Of a stretch of 64,000 nucleotides of DNA, positions 39,888 through 48,658 are shown piece by piece. The number at the start of each line of letters is the position of its first letter. Positions within the stretch are counted from its first letter, which is position 1. Where the stretch lies: NCBI RefSeq assembly GCF_900103635.1, contig NZ_FMXK01000013.1, forward strand, positions 57,419 through 121,418. Direction: 5' to 3'. The DNA comes from Butyrivibrio sp. INlla18 (GTDB lineage: Bacteria; Bacillota; Clostridia; Lachnospirales; Lachnospiraceae). Below the pieces are notes generated by a model, which saw nothing but the letters and a program-made list of their open reading frames with translations, ran no database searches and was not told the DNA's origin. The translations under genes were made by a program, and so were the position numbers.

Positions 39888-41075
39888 TCATTTTAACTTA
39901 AGTGACAGTGCATACTGCTCCTGAGATACCTTAACAAGTACGTTCTTGGTATCGGCAGTCTGTCCCAAAAGTCCAAATTCTTTTGAAAAAAGCGCAACGC
40001 CGAATTTGAGCTTGCCATGACTCCTTCTGTATACGGCGTTTGTGATCTCTGACATGATGCTTGCCATTACTTTATCCCTAATTCCCCATGAATCAAGAAG
40101 TGCAAGGATCTCATCTGTTGTATCGCATCCCATGACAGTTCTAACCTGACTTGAGGTGCCGCCCACTATTGCTGTATGTGCGGAAAAGATCTCTCTTCTT
40201 CCGTCAGAAGCATAGGAATTAGTGTTCATAATGCCTGCCGCAAGCTTAACAAGCTTACCTACATTTCCTACAAGGAGCATATTTTCGCCGCCATTTGCAA
40301 CTATAGCATCAATGGCGTCTCCTGGATAGTTAAAGCATCTAACTGCTGTATTTAAAGATACGTGAAGGCTGTCATTTATCTCTTTTGCACAGTAATTACC
40401 TGGAGCTACAAGGAAGTTCTTGACTCCAAGGTTTGCCTGCTTCTTGACCTGCTCTGCAATTGAGCTAGTAATATCTCTTTGGTGGATCCTAAAGATCTTG
40501 CCATAATCACCAAGAATTGTAATACCGCCAGTAAACATGGTCTGTCCCATGGTCTGCTTGGCAGCTATCATCATTCCGTCAGGGCAGCTAACTGTGATCT
40601 GAAGTAGCTGCGCTCCATCTGAGATCTCGCAGGCTTCACCAACTGCATCAAAAATGAGCTTTCTAGCGTCTTTTTCGATAAGGGGCTCACCTTTTTTGAT
40701 ATCTGCAGTATCCATCTGTGATGTGCCGATTCCCTCGCCGCCGCATAGGAAAAGATTCCCATATCTCATGTCGATATGAGCATTGTCGCTTACGTCATAT
40801 AAATTTTTGATCCTGGAAACTGTTACGTGAATCTCAGCCTTTTCTCTGATGTCAGGTGCATTGCCACCTTCCATAATGGCATAGTAATGGGCTGAGTCCT
40901 CATTACAAGCCGAAGATACCTGATAAACAGAAATAGTCCTGGGACTATTATCTCCATGTTGGATAGAAACATATTCATAATCCGTTTTAAAGAGCAAGCA
41001 AACTGCGGCAGCTCTTGCGGCTGCTGCTGCACAATCTCCTGTAGTTAACGGGCTGATAACAAAACTTGGATCCAT
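39888..41075 (-). CDS. cbiD: Cobalt-precorrin-5B C1-methyltransferase
   Basis: 395 residues of the CbiD family: TTGDCAAAAARAAAVCLL near the N-terminus, GGEGIGTS, GGITILGDYGKIF, FLVAPGNYCAKEI and MLLVGNVGKLVKLAAGIMNT. The enzyme methylates C1 of the corrin ring with S-adenosylmethionine in the anaerobic cobalamin pathway. The ATG at 41075 follows AAGAAGGAAC; the longer frame from 41111 lacks a ribosome binding site. A 250-base AT-rich leader with three hairpins precedes it, with a TATAAT at 41137-41142. No B12 riboswitch is seen. Confidence 0.93.
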   Translation of the reverse strand: MDPSFVISPLTTGDCAAAAARAAAVCLLFKTDYEYVSIQHGDNSPRTISVYQVSSACNEDSAHYYAIMEGGNAPDIREKAEIHVTVSRIKNLYDVSDNAHIDMRYGNLFLCGGEGIGTSQMDTADIKKGEPLIEKDARKLIFDAVGEACEISDGAQLLQITVSCPDGMMIAAKQTMGQTMFTGGITILGDYGKIFRIHQRDITSSIAEQVKKQANLGVKNFLVAPGNYCAKEINDSLHVSLNTAVRCFNYPGDAIDAIVANGGENMLLVGNVGKLVKLAAGIMNTNSYASDGRREIFSAHTAIVGGTSSQVRTVMGCDTTDEILALLDSWGIRDKVMASIMSEITNAVYRRSHGKLKFGVALFSKEFGLLGQTADTKNVLVKVSQEQYALSLKLK

Positions 41076-41330
41076 ATATGTTCCTTCTTTAAATGTCTTT
41101 ATGTGTGTCAATTGAGCATGTTCATCAATATATAGTATTATACAATATTTCGTAAATATAAAAAATAGTAAGTTAAAATTGACTAAATACCGTATATTGG
41201 TTATTTATTATTTCGACTTAATTTATGCTTTATTTAGAAAACGTCCATATTTTGTCCAAATTTAGAATATATTATATCATTATCAGAAGTATAAAACTTC
41301 TGACTCCCCCAACAAAACTTTTTTCATACC

Positions 41331-41359
41331 GGGTCGATCGGCTCCCCACCGATCGACCC
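41331..41359. repeat. GC-rich perfect inverted repeat
   Basis: GGGTCGATCGG / CCGATCGACCC with a seven-base loop. No T-run directly follows on either strand, so it is not a simple terminator. Confidence 0.6.
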
Positions 41360-41370
41360 CTCCTCCCAAA

Positions 41371-41402
41371 AAAAGTACCACCTCTTTCGAGGTGGTTTTT
41401 TT
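41371..41402. terminator. Bidirectional terminator of the 96-residue protein gene
   Basis: ACCACCTC / GAGGTGGT with a TTTC loop; T's follow on both strands. It lies 22 bases after the stop at 41424 on the minus strand. Confidence 0.88.
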
Positions 41403-41423
41403 ATGAGTGTTTGATCTTAAATT

Positions 41424-41714
41424 TTATGCAGAAATTGCTGTGAGCTCTTCTGTCTTTACTTCTTCAGAATCTGTAGCGATCATGTCTGTCTTTCTAACAG
41501 CTCTGATACCAAAGCTTCCTACATAACTGATTCCTTTTAATAAACTTCTGATGGTCTTGATCGACTTCTCGATCTCATCTGCGTTTGTAACAATTATCGT
41601 AGGAACGCCGCTCCCTGCCATCTCTACTCTATATCCAGCATCTTTAAGAGCTTTCATAGCCTTAATCTTGTCTGTTGTTGTGATCTCTTCAAGTTCTTTC
41701 TCTACTTTTGCCAT
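41424..41714 (-). CDS. Small conserved-looking protein of unknown function
   Basis: 96 residues from the ATG at 41714 (AGAAAGG upstream); the frame from 41789 starts without a ribosome binding site. An N-terminal helical part (KVEKELEEITTTDKIKAMKALKDAGY) is followed by strand-like IIVTNADEIEKSI and RSLLKGISYVGSFG. No family recognised. Single gene with its own terminator. Confidence 0.65.
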   Translation of the reverse strand: MAKVEKELEEITTTDKIKAMKALKDAGYRVEMAGSGVPTIIVTNADEIEKSIKTIRSLLKGISYVGSFGIRAVRKTDMIATDSEEVKTEELTAISA

Positions 41715-41817
41715 TTTTATATACCTTTCTGAATCCCATCGACAAATAGTACCAGTCAGTAATATATCATAACTGTTTATAAAAATCAAATAAAATTTAT
41801 AGATTTTTAATAATTAG

Positions 41818-43650
41818 TTATCCATTTGTCGTATATGCCTTAATGAAGAAATCCTTGTCAGACTGCGCTTCCATGGCATTCCCATCATCGGAAATGTAAT
41901 AACTCTGCCCACTTGCAGTGTAATAATTGTGGAAGTTACCTGTTAGATTATTCCATTCGTCATAGTTAGCCTGTGAGACTGTATCCCCTGCCTCTTCCAT
42001 AACAAGGCGACCGCTAGTTGCAGGTTTTATCAGTATAAAGAACTTATCTCCTGCCTCAAGGCTAATGCTCCTTGAAAGGTCAAAGGTGTGATACCCGCCG
42101 CCTATAGCTGAGACCTTCTGTGTATAGAAAGGCTCTCCCAGGTCAGAAAAGCTTAGCTTGTCGTCATCCATAACTGGATTTAAATAAATCTCTACTTCGT
42201 ATTGCTGGTAAGAATCTATTGCCATAAGTCCAAAGGCTTTTAGACTCTCGTTTCCCTTTGCTTCATATATTACTCCGTAAGGGTTCTTGGAGCTTGAATA
42301 AATAACTACATAGTTTTCAGCATCATCAAGAGTGCTAGACACATTAGTAATAAAGCCTGCCACCTGATAGTTATTGTCATACCAGCCCTTTGCACCAGGC
42401 CTTACTGCTGAATAAGCCGCTGCATTACTGATACCTGCGGTCTCGTCGTAATAAGACAGATAAAAATATCCGTCTTTTCCCGAAACCTCTCCCCAACTAT
42501 TCTTGCAGATCCAGGCTCCGTCAGCCTTGGGTCTATGGCTAAAGTTAGAAGCACTATATTCATCATCCCAGCCAACTATTAAAACCTCGTGATTGGCTGT
42601 TGGCGGAGTCTTGCCATCAAAGTATGAATAAAGGCTTCCCTTATTCTTGGACCAGAACTTGCTGTCTGCGTTTACACCAATAGATGCTGCGCCGTGCTCC
42701 ATGACCATCTGCTTTACAAGGCTTATATTTTCTTCAGATGCGCATACTTCTATGACATCCTGAATGTGATACTCGCTATTATAGGCATTTGAAGGAAGTG
42801 AAGTGTTGTTCTTGAACAAATACTCTGAACCGTAAATTGCCTGAAATGCGTCATTATCGGCTTCTGTAACGGGACCCTTCCAGGCTGTCAAAAGGCTGAT
42901 GCAAAAATCATTGACGCCACCAACTGCCACGTAGTTGGTGTCATAGTCAAAGATCCAGGCTCCTTCTACATTGTCAGCATTAACTAGTTCTCTATAATCA
43001 TCCTTGATACCGTTATTTACTGTATCTTCCTGCTTATGAACATTGTAATAGGCAAGGTGCTTCTCCGATAGATCAAGGTCTTTATAGGAAATATCTGCGT
43101 AGTGCTTCAAGATATCTGATTCTATGGCACCAATTGCGGCATAGGACCAGCAAAGATATGTATAGCCCTGATCTTCTACTTCTGTAACGTAGCATTTGCC
43201 TTCGTAGTTTCTGGAATCGTACTGAGCCGGAAGATCAGTATCTGAAAAGCTTGATACATCTGATGGAATCACATCCTTAAAGTCTTCGTTGGCGTAAAAG
43301 CCCACGTTGTCGCCGTCAAATATTGTAACAGCCTCAGGAATCACTATCCTTCTAACTGTTTCAACATTTTCTGAGATTGGATTATTGGCTTCTCCTATAA
43401 TGGAGCCTTCAAGAAGTGGCGCAGATTTACCCTCAGATGAATAGATAGGGCTATTGGAGGGATCGGCAAAGTTCTCGCTTCCATCAACTGCTAGAAGATC
43501 GTCGTCAGATAGATTCTGCCCGCTTTCATCTCTTCTTGAGGGATTACCTGTCTGAACGGAATTATGATTCGTAAAGATAATAGCCACAATAAGCGCTAAT
43601 GCAATTGCCCCCGCCAGTACTAAGACTAGCACCAATCTCTTTTTCTTCAC
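41818..43650 (-). CDS. Membrane-anchored papain-like (C1) cysteine peptidase with lectin-like tail
   Basis: 610 residues. One transmembrane anchor (5-27), a Ser/Asp-rich stalk, then a C1 peptidase domain from about 140: Gln161 and Cys167 in EDQGYTYLCWSYAA, His354 in TANHEVLIVGWDDEY, Asn384 in CKNSWGE, so the catalytic set is complete. Residues about 410-610 form a beta-rich C-terminal domain like the lectin-like domain of clostridial C1 peptidases. It acts outside the cell. GTG start overlaps the upstream gene by four bases. Last gene of a three-gene operon of extracellular hydrolases. Confidence 0.88.
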   Translation of the reverse strand: MKKKRLVLVLVLAGAIALALIVAIIFTNHNSVQTGNPSRRDESGQNLSDDDLLAVDGSENFADPSNSPIYSSEGKSAPLLEGSIIGEANNPISENVETVRRIVIPEAVTIFDGDNVGFYANEDFKDVIPSDVSSFSDTDLPAQYDSRNYEGKCYVTEVEDQGYTYLCWSYAAIGAIESDILKHYADISYKDLDLSEKHLAYYNVHKQEDTVNNGIKDDYRELVNADNVEGAWIFDYDTNYVAVGGVNDFCISLLTAWKGPVTEADNDAFQAIYGSEYLFKNNTSLPSNAYNSEYHIQDVIEVCASEENISLVKQMVMEHGAASIGVNADSKFWSKNKGSLYSYFDGKTPPTANHEVLIVGWDDEYSASNFSHRPKADGAWICKNSWGEVSGKDGYFYLSYYDETAGISNAAAYSAVRPGAKGWYDNNYQVAGFITNVSSTLDDAENYVVIYSSSKNPYGVIYEAKGNESLKAFGLMAIDSYQQYEVEIYLNPVMDDDKLSFSDLGEPFYTQKVSAIGGGYHTFDLSRSISLEAGDKFFILIKPATSGRLVMEEAGDTVSQANYDEWNNLTGNFHNYYTASGQSYYISDDGNAMEAQSDKDFFIKAYTTNG

Positions 43651-44291
43651 TTTTTGCCCTCTTTTACATGAATCGTGTTAAAAGAACCAAATATTGACTG
43701 CGATATGTCTTTTGCAAAAGCCTCATAATCTATGTAGTGATAGCCACTCTTCCAGCCGTCGATAACCCGTAGCATAGGATAGAGCTTGTCTCCAACTCGC
43801 CAGATGCTATAGCCTACAACCACGATGGTGTGGTCCTTATAAAAGCCTCTTGCTATATTCATGATAACAGGCCTTCCATGGGATATCTCGTCTACCACCT
43901 GCTTTTCAAAGCTCCAAACGTACACGCCCTTGCATCTGACCTTGGCGCCGTACTCTCCAAAGGCTTCCCTAGCTATACCTGAGATAAAAAATGGAACGGT
44001 GCCTCTTTTGTCTGTGTAGCCGTAGCACTCTGCGATCTCTTCTACTACCTTGTAGGTTTCCTGTATATTTTCTGGAACGCCTGTGACCGCTCCAGTTCTT
44101 CGATAAAAATCAAGTACTCTCGTAACTGCCACAACTGAGCAGTTTCTGGTGCGTCTGCCGCTTATGGTCTCCATAGACTGGCTGTTCATGACGATTGGCC
44201 TTCCTCTTTTGACCATTACTGGCTTATCACCATATTTTTCCAAAAGATACTTGGATATATTACTTATTCCACCGTATGCTTGCTTTTTCAT
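43647..44291 (-). CDS. C39-like cysteine peptidase-type protein
   Basis: 214 residues with a C39/papain-like pattern: Cys in RNCSVVAVTRVLDFYRR, His in KDHTIVVVGYSIW, and Asp in RVIDGWKSGYHYIDY. No signal peptide or membrane helix is seen, so its place in the cell is unclear. It overlaps the beta-lactamase-like gene by 32 bases and the papain-like gene by four, so all three are coupled. Substrate unknown. It may process or regulate one of its neighbours. Confidence 0.7.
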   Translation of the reverse strand: MKKQAYGGISNISKYLLEKYGDKPVMVKRGRPIVMNSQSMETISGRRTRNCSVVAVTRVLDFYRRTGAVTGVPENIQETYKVVEEIAECYGYTDKRGTVPFFISGIAREAFGEYGAKVRCKGVYVWSFEKQVVDEISHGRPVIMNIARGFYKDHTIVVVGYSIWRVGDKLYPMLRVIDGWKSGYHYIDYEAFAKDISQSIFGSFNTIHVKEGKK

Positions 44292-45939
44292 AAACTTCTT
44301 TCTTGCTCTTTAAGTTAAGTCTTGCGGGGTGATCTTCATCGTAGCTGTCCTTGACCTTCCCCTCAGCCTCTGTAATAAGCTTATCACAGAATTCAAGGAG
44401 CGTGTCAGTTATATCTTCATCTGTCCCCATTCCAGTATAAATTATCTCAGGGGCAAACCCAAGACCTGCCGTTGTATACCAGTTTCCATCGAACTTATTA
44501 GGATTGGCCTCTATGTCCGTAACAGGCGAATTTATCTTATTTGTCAAAAGAGCTATGACAAGCCTTTCCTCTGGATCTACCATGAGAAGCGTTCCTGTCC
44601 AGCCCTGATGTCCAAAGGTATTACTGCTACAAAGGCTTCCAAAGTACTTTGCTCTTTTCTGGCTTCCCTGCTTCCACCAGCCAAGGCCCCAGGTATTATC
44701 GCCGCTATACTCTGATGACAAAAAGGTATCGATTGCTTCCTTTGTAAAATAGGTCTTGCCGGCGTAACTTCCATCTATCATGAGATTTCCAAGTTTGGCT
44801 AGGTCCGTAGCGCTTGCAAAAATACCTGCATGTCCAGAAACGCCGCCCATACAGTAGTAGGCTGTCTCGTCGTGAACTTCGCCCCATATAGTATATTTGC
44901 GGATTCCTTCAAAATTAACGTATCCATCTCTGGTATTGCCGTTTAATTCAGTTGCAGCGCAGTCTTCCTGTGTGAAGCCGTTCTGGAGCGGATTGTAGGT
45001 TACTCTCGTAAGTCCCAATGGCCCTGCAAATTCATCCTTAAGGTACTGATCAAGACTCTTTCCACTTACCTTTTCAACGATCACACCTAGGATCATGTAG
45101 TCTACATCTGAGTAAACGGTCTTGGTTCCTGGCTCGTACATGAGAGGCGTCTTATTTATGGCTTTGATAGTAGCTTCTTTGGCCGCCTCATCCCCAGCAT
45201 ATGATGAAAAGAGCTCATTTTCCATCTCAGGATTGTATTCCTGCTTGGTCTGGTCAACGTAAGGGTTAAAGTACTTGGGAGAAGCTGGAAAGCCTCCTCT
45301 ATGAAGAAGGAGCTGTTTTATAGTAAGATTCTTTTTCCAAGTCTTGATGGTCTCTAGGTCCTTTGCTTCGCCTCCCTCGTATGCTATGAAGATAGTATCA
45401 TCGACGAACTCATCCCCAAGATAGTCAGTTACCTTGTCATCTAGGCTGATCTTTCCTTCTGAAAAGAGCTTTTGAAGTGGGTAATTTACGCCTATCATCT
45501 TGGAAATGGAGGCTAGGTCATACATGGTATCGCTAGTTACCATGTCTCCACCTGTTAAGCGCTGGCCATTTTGATCATAGCTATTTAAAAGTCCAAAGCT
45601 ATCCTCAAATACAAGCTCTCCGTCCTTCATAACTGCTATCTGAGTGCTGGTAAAGCCGTTTTCAATGTCAGAATTTATGATATCTTCTATGAGTTCCAAG
45701 GATTCTTTTCGTATTCCAGCTTCCTCATATTTAGATTCATATAAAGATATCTTATCTACTTTTTCCTGTTTTTCTTCCTTGTTACTTTGCTTAGTACTAT
45801 CATCGATAGAAGCTTCTATCTTAGGAGAAACCTCAATATCTTCATATAAAATTTCACTTTCCTCAGCGTTATTTTTACATGAAACAAGATTTAATATTGT
45901 TAATAAACTCAGTAACAGAGCCAAACTTTTTCTTTTCAA
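44260..45939 (-). CDS. Lipoprotein serine hydrolase of the beta-lactamase/DD-peptidase family
   Basis: 559 residues. Lipoprotein signal with Cys21 (NLVSC), an acidic Lys/Ser spacer, then a class C-like domain: SxxK as Ser144-Ile-Ser-Lys147, YSDVDY as the Tyr motif, and HQGWTG near residue 440 as the third motif. Such proteins act as DD-peptidases or esterases on the cell surface more often than as antibiotic-degrading enzymes. It starts with TTG behind GGGGTG. First gene of the hydrolase operon. Confidence 0.85.
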   Translation of the reverse strand: MKRKSLALLLSLLTILNLVSCKNNAEESEILYEDIEVSPKIEASIDDSTKQSNKEEKQEKVDKISLYESKYEEAGIRKESLELIEDIINSDIENGFTSTQIAVMKDGELVFEDSFGLLNSYDQNGQRLTGGDMVTSDTMYDLASISKMIGVNYPLQKLFSEGKISLDDKVTDYLGDEFVDDTIFIAYEGGEAKDLETIKTWKKNLTIKQLLLHRGGFPASPKYFNPYVDQTKQEYNPEMENELFSSYAGDEAAKEATIKAINKTPLMYEPGTKTVYSDVDYMILGVIVEKVSGKSLDQYLKDEFAGPLGLTRVTYNPLQNGFTQEDCAATELNGNTRDGYVNFEGIRKYTIWGEVHDETAYYCMGGVSGHAGIFASATDLAKLGNLMIDGSYAGKTYFTKEAIDTFLSSEYSGDNTWGLGWWKQGSQKRAKYFGSLCSSNTFGHQGWTGTLLMVDPEERLVIALLTNKINSPVTDIEANPNKFDGNWYTTAGLGFAPEIIYTGMGTDEDITDTLLEFCDKLITEAEGKVKDSYDEDHPARLNLKSKKEVYEKASIRWNK

Positions 45940-46126
45940 TGTTACACCCCAATTGTTAAGTCTCTATTCATTTTATCATCTATTAGTACTAACTTCTCAA
46001 TCATAATTTTTGTTATATTTGTCAAAATTATATTATAATTGTGATTTTTCTGCGAACTTTGTGTTTTTTGTTTGTATTGTATGTATAATTTAATTAATTC
46101 TAAAAGTCACATTACTAAAGGAGTAG

Positions 46127-47470
46127 TTGGGTAAAGCGATGACTAAAAGCCTAAAAATGTTCAAAAGCAAATTTAGACCTAGCCATGAATTAGCAAGGCA
46201 CAGCGACCTTGACCCATTAACTGGTCTTCTATCTAGAGATCAGTTCTTTAGTGCAGCAGATGATTATGACAGGCTCCACCCCGAAGAGGGCGTTGATGCC
46301 ATCGTTCTTAATTACAACAAATTCCACCTTATAAATGAATTATATGGTCGAAATTTTGGCGACAGAGTTCTGTGCGCCATTGCAGACTGCGTCCAGAAGG
46401 CGGCTAATGAACATGAGGGAATAGCCTGCCGCTATGACGCAGATATTTTTTATATGTACATAAGACATCAGGAGAGCTACTCATTTCTTACAGACCAGGT
46501 CTGTGACGTACTTCAGTCGCTGATGAATACTCCTGATATCCGCATCAGGATTGGTATCTATCCTGATCTAAAAAGGGTGGCTACTATCCGTCAGCGCTTT
46601 GACAGAGCTATTCAGGCCTGCAACTCAGCTAGCAAGAACAAGCACTCTGCTACTTACGCTATCTATGATGACAATATGCATCGCAAGGAGCTCTACGAAG
46701 CTATGCTCCTTGACAGTATCAACGATGCTTTGAATGAGAATCAGTTCAAGCTGGTATTCCAGCCAAAATATGATATACAGTGCGACAAACCTACAATGTC
46801 TAGTGCTGAGGTCCTTATCAGATGGGATCATCCTGAGTTTGGCGAGGTTAAGCCAGATTTCTTTATCCCATTATTTGAGCAGAACGGCCTTATCAGACAG
46901 CTTGACCGCTACGTTTGGCATGAAGCTGCCAAGCAGATGCACAAATGGAGACAGACCTACGGTGTTAATATTCCATTTTCTGTGAATGTGTCCAGGATCG
47001 ATATTTTTGACAATGACCTTATTGATTACCTTAAGAAGACTGTAAGCGAGTACCACATTGATCCCAAGGATCTTCATCTTGAGATTACAGAGACCGCCTA
47101 TACTGAGAATGTTGAGCAGATCGTCAAGGTGGTAAAAGAGCTGCAGGATGCCGGATTTAAGGTTGAAATGGATGACTTTGGTAAGGGCTATTCTTCTTTT
47201 AACATGCTCACCACTCTTCCACTTAATGCTCTTAAGCTGGACATTGGCTTTATCAAGGGAATTGCAGAAAACAACAAGGAAATGAATCTTCTTGAGTGCA
47301 TTCTGGAAATAGCCAAACTTCTTAATCTTACTGTTATTGCTGAAGGCGTTGAGAATTCCAAGCAGTATCTTCTTTTAAAGAATGCAGGTTGCGATGCTAT
47401 TCAGGGCTATTATTTTTCAAAACCGCTTAGTACTAAGGACTTTGAATCGCTCCTTAAGTACTCATGTTAA
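46127..47470 (+). CDS. GGDEF-EAL protein: degenerate cyclase, probably active c-di-GMP phosphodiesterase
   Basis: About 447 residues without a sensor or membrane domain. The GGDEF site is replaced by CRYDADIF, so cyclase activity is unlikely. The EAL domain has the variant EVL (SSAEVLIRWDHPEFG), the Asn of SVNVSR, ETAY, MDDFGKGYSS, LKLDIGF and AEGVE, so all main metal and catalytic residues are present. It should hydrolyse c-di-GMP. The start is uncertain: TTG at 46127 is three bases after AAAGGAG, and ATG at 46139 is 15 bases away. A TATAAT lies at 46084-46089. It converges on and overlaps the CDF gene by four bases. Confidence 0.9.
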   Translation: MGKAMTKSLKMFKSKFRPSHELARHSDLDPLTGLLSRDQFFSAADDYDRLHPEEGVDAIVLNYNKFHLINELYGRNFGDRVLCAIADCVQKAANEHEGIACRYDADIFYMYIRHQESYSFLTDQVCDVLQSLMNTPDIRIRIGIYPDLKRVATIRQRFDRAIQACNSASKNKHSATYAIYDDNMHRKELYEAMLLDSINDALNENQFKLVFQPKYDIQCDKPTMSSAEVLIRWDHPEFGEVKPDFFIPLFEQNGLIRQLDRYVWHEAAKQMHKWRQTYGVNIPFSVNVSRIDIFDNDLIDYLKKTVSEYHIDPKDLHLEITETAYTENVEQIVKVVKELQDAGFKVEMDDFGKGYSSFNMLTTLPLNALKLDIGFIKGIAENNKEMNLLECILEIAKLLNLTVIAEGVENSKQYLLLKNAGCDAIQGYYFSKPLSTKDFESLLKYSC

Positions 47471-48573
47471 TCAGATACTGCGTAGTCTATTGAAATGTAG
47501 TTGTCATACTCTGGATAAAGCTCTTTTACCCTCTTAGAAACTTCATCCCTAAGGGCTTTCTTCTGAGGTGCGTCGTAGTCAATGACTATATCAAACTTAA
47601 GGAGCTTTTTCTCATCATCCTTGAAAAAACCGTGCATCTGAAGAATATACTGATACTCTCCGATGATCTCTACGATCTTCTTTTTCATTTCTGTAGCTTC
47701 GCTATCATTGATGTTAGCTGAATATATGCTGATACCAGTGATGGTAACGCCTGTATCCATGAAGACTTTGTCAACTACCTTTCTTTCAAGTGAGTCAAGC
47801 TCTAATGCTGTGAGAGTCTGTGGCACCTGAATATGAACTGAGCCTATAAGAGTCTCTTTGCCATAGTTATGAACTACAAGGTCGTAAGCTCCCTCTATCT
47901 CTGGAAAAGATGTGATGGACTTCTTGATAGCCTTGGAAATATCTGAAGGTATTCTCTCTCCAAGGGTTGCACTTACTGTCTCATGAAGGCTCTCAAAGCC
48001 TGTCTTGATGATGAGTATTGAAATAAGGATACCTACAAAGGCTTCAATGCTGACTCCTGTTAAGATGAAGATAATGGCTGCAAGGAGTGTTGATGATGAA
48101 ATAAGTGAATCGTTAAGGGCGTCCTTACCTGAAGCTATAAGTGAATCTGAGTCTAGCTTCTCACCATTTTTCTTGGTATATAGTCCAAGGAATACCTTAA
48201 CAAAGATAGCTACTGTGATGATAATAAGTGAAACTGCACCGTACTCAGGTGTTACGGGCCTTAGGATCTTCTGAACTGATTCTATAAATGAAGTGATACC
48301 TGCGTACAGGATGATGAAACCTATCACCATGGCTGACAGATACTCGATCCTTCCATATCCGAAGGGATGCTTCTTGTCAGGCTCTTTGTCTGCGAGCTTG
48401 GTTCCGACGATGGTGATGATCGATGATAAGGCATCGCTTAAATTGTTGACTGCATCCAGTGTGATAGCTACTGAACTTGTCAAAACGCCTACAAAAGCTT
48501 TAAATCCAGCTAAAAAAATATTTGCTATGATGCCTACGATACTTGTTTTTACTATCTGTTTTGTTCTGTCCAT
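47467..48573 (-). CDS. Cation diffusion facilitator metal exporter
   Basis: 368 residues: six transmembrane helices in the first 190 residues with the metal site as DAVNNLSDALSS (helix 2) and DALNDSLISSSTLL (helix 5), and the signature KKHPFGYGRIEYLSAMVIG. A cytosolic C-terminal domain of about 160 residues follows, longer than usual, with metal-binding-fold features (EGAYDLVVHNYG, GSVHIQVPQ). It exports Zn, Mn or Fe in exchange for protons. Which metal is not evident from the sequence. Confidence 0.92.
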   Translation of the reverse strand: MDRTKQIVKTSIVGIIANIFLAGFKAFVGVLTSSVAITLDAVNNLSDALSSIITIVGTKLADKEPDKKHPFGYGRIEYLSAMVIGFIILYAGITSFIESVQKILRPVTPEYGAVSLIIITVAIFVKVFLGLYTKKNGEKLDSDSLIASGKDALNDSLISSSTLLAAIIFILTGVSIEAFVGILISILIIKTGFESLHETVSATLGERIPSDISKAIKKSITSFPEIEGAYDLVVHNYGKETLIGSVHIQVPQTLTALELDSLERKVVDKVFMDTGVTITGISIYSANINDSEATEMKKKIVEIIGEYQYILQMHGFFKDDEKKLLKFDIVIDYDAPQKKALRDEVSKRVKELYPEYDNYISIDYAVSD

Positions 48574-48623
48574 TTTTTACCTCGATTCCTTCGCAAATTC
48601 ACTTATATCATACCATAAATTGC

Positions 48624-48652
48624 TTGCAAATAATCTAGCAAGCAAAGATAAT
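48624..48652 (+). promoter_or_regulatory. Promoter giving a probable leaderless mRNA for the methyltransferase
   Basis: TTGCAA, 17 bases, GATAAT, then six bases to the ATG at 48659. No ribosome binding site is present, so transcription should start at or very near the A of the start codon. Confidence 0.6.
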
Positions 48653-48658
48653 AACCTT

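Larger units (their letters stand above)
41076..41423. other. Non-coding region with three strong hairpins between cbiD and the next gene
   Basis: 348 bases, very AT-rich apart from the hairpins. From right to left: the terminator at 41371-41402, a GC-rich perfect 11-bp hairpin at 41331-41359 (GGGTCGATCGG / CCGATCGACCC), and an 8-bp hairpin at 41283-41303 (TCAGAAGT / ACTTCTGA). A cbiD -10 (TATAAT on the minus strand) lies at 41137-41142. No protein gene is convincing here. Confidence 0.65.

Noticed and set aside
41076..41330. Cobalamin riboswitch before cbiD
   Set aside because: I looked for the B12-box type sequence GCCACTG and the long conserved leader; neither is visible.
41225..41443. 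72-codon plus-strand frame in the cbiD leader region
   Set aside because: It runs through the strong terminator and GC-rich hairpin, has no ribosome binding site, and its product has no conserved look.
44577..44774. Small frames inside the beta-lactamase-like gene
   Set aside because: Same-strand and opposite-strand shadows of a well-supported gene.
48293..48658. Upstream extension of the methyltransferase frame by 122 codons
   Set aside because: It lies antisense to the CDF exporter gene; the promoter at 48624-48652 and the HTH domain start at 48659 fix the shorter start.
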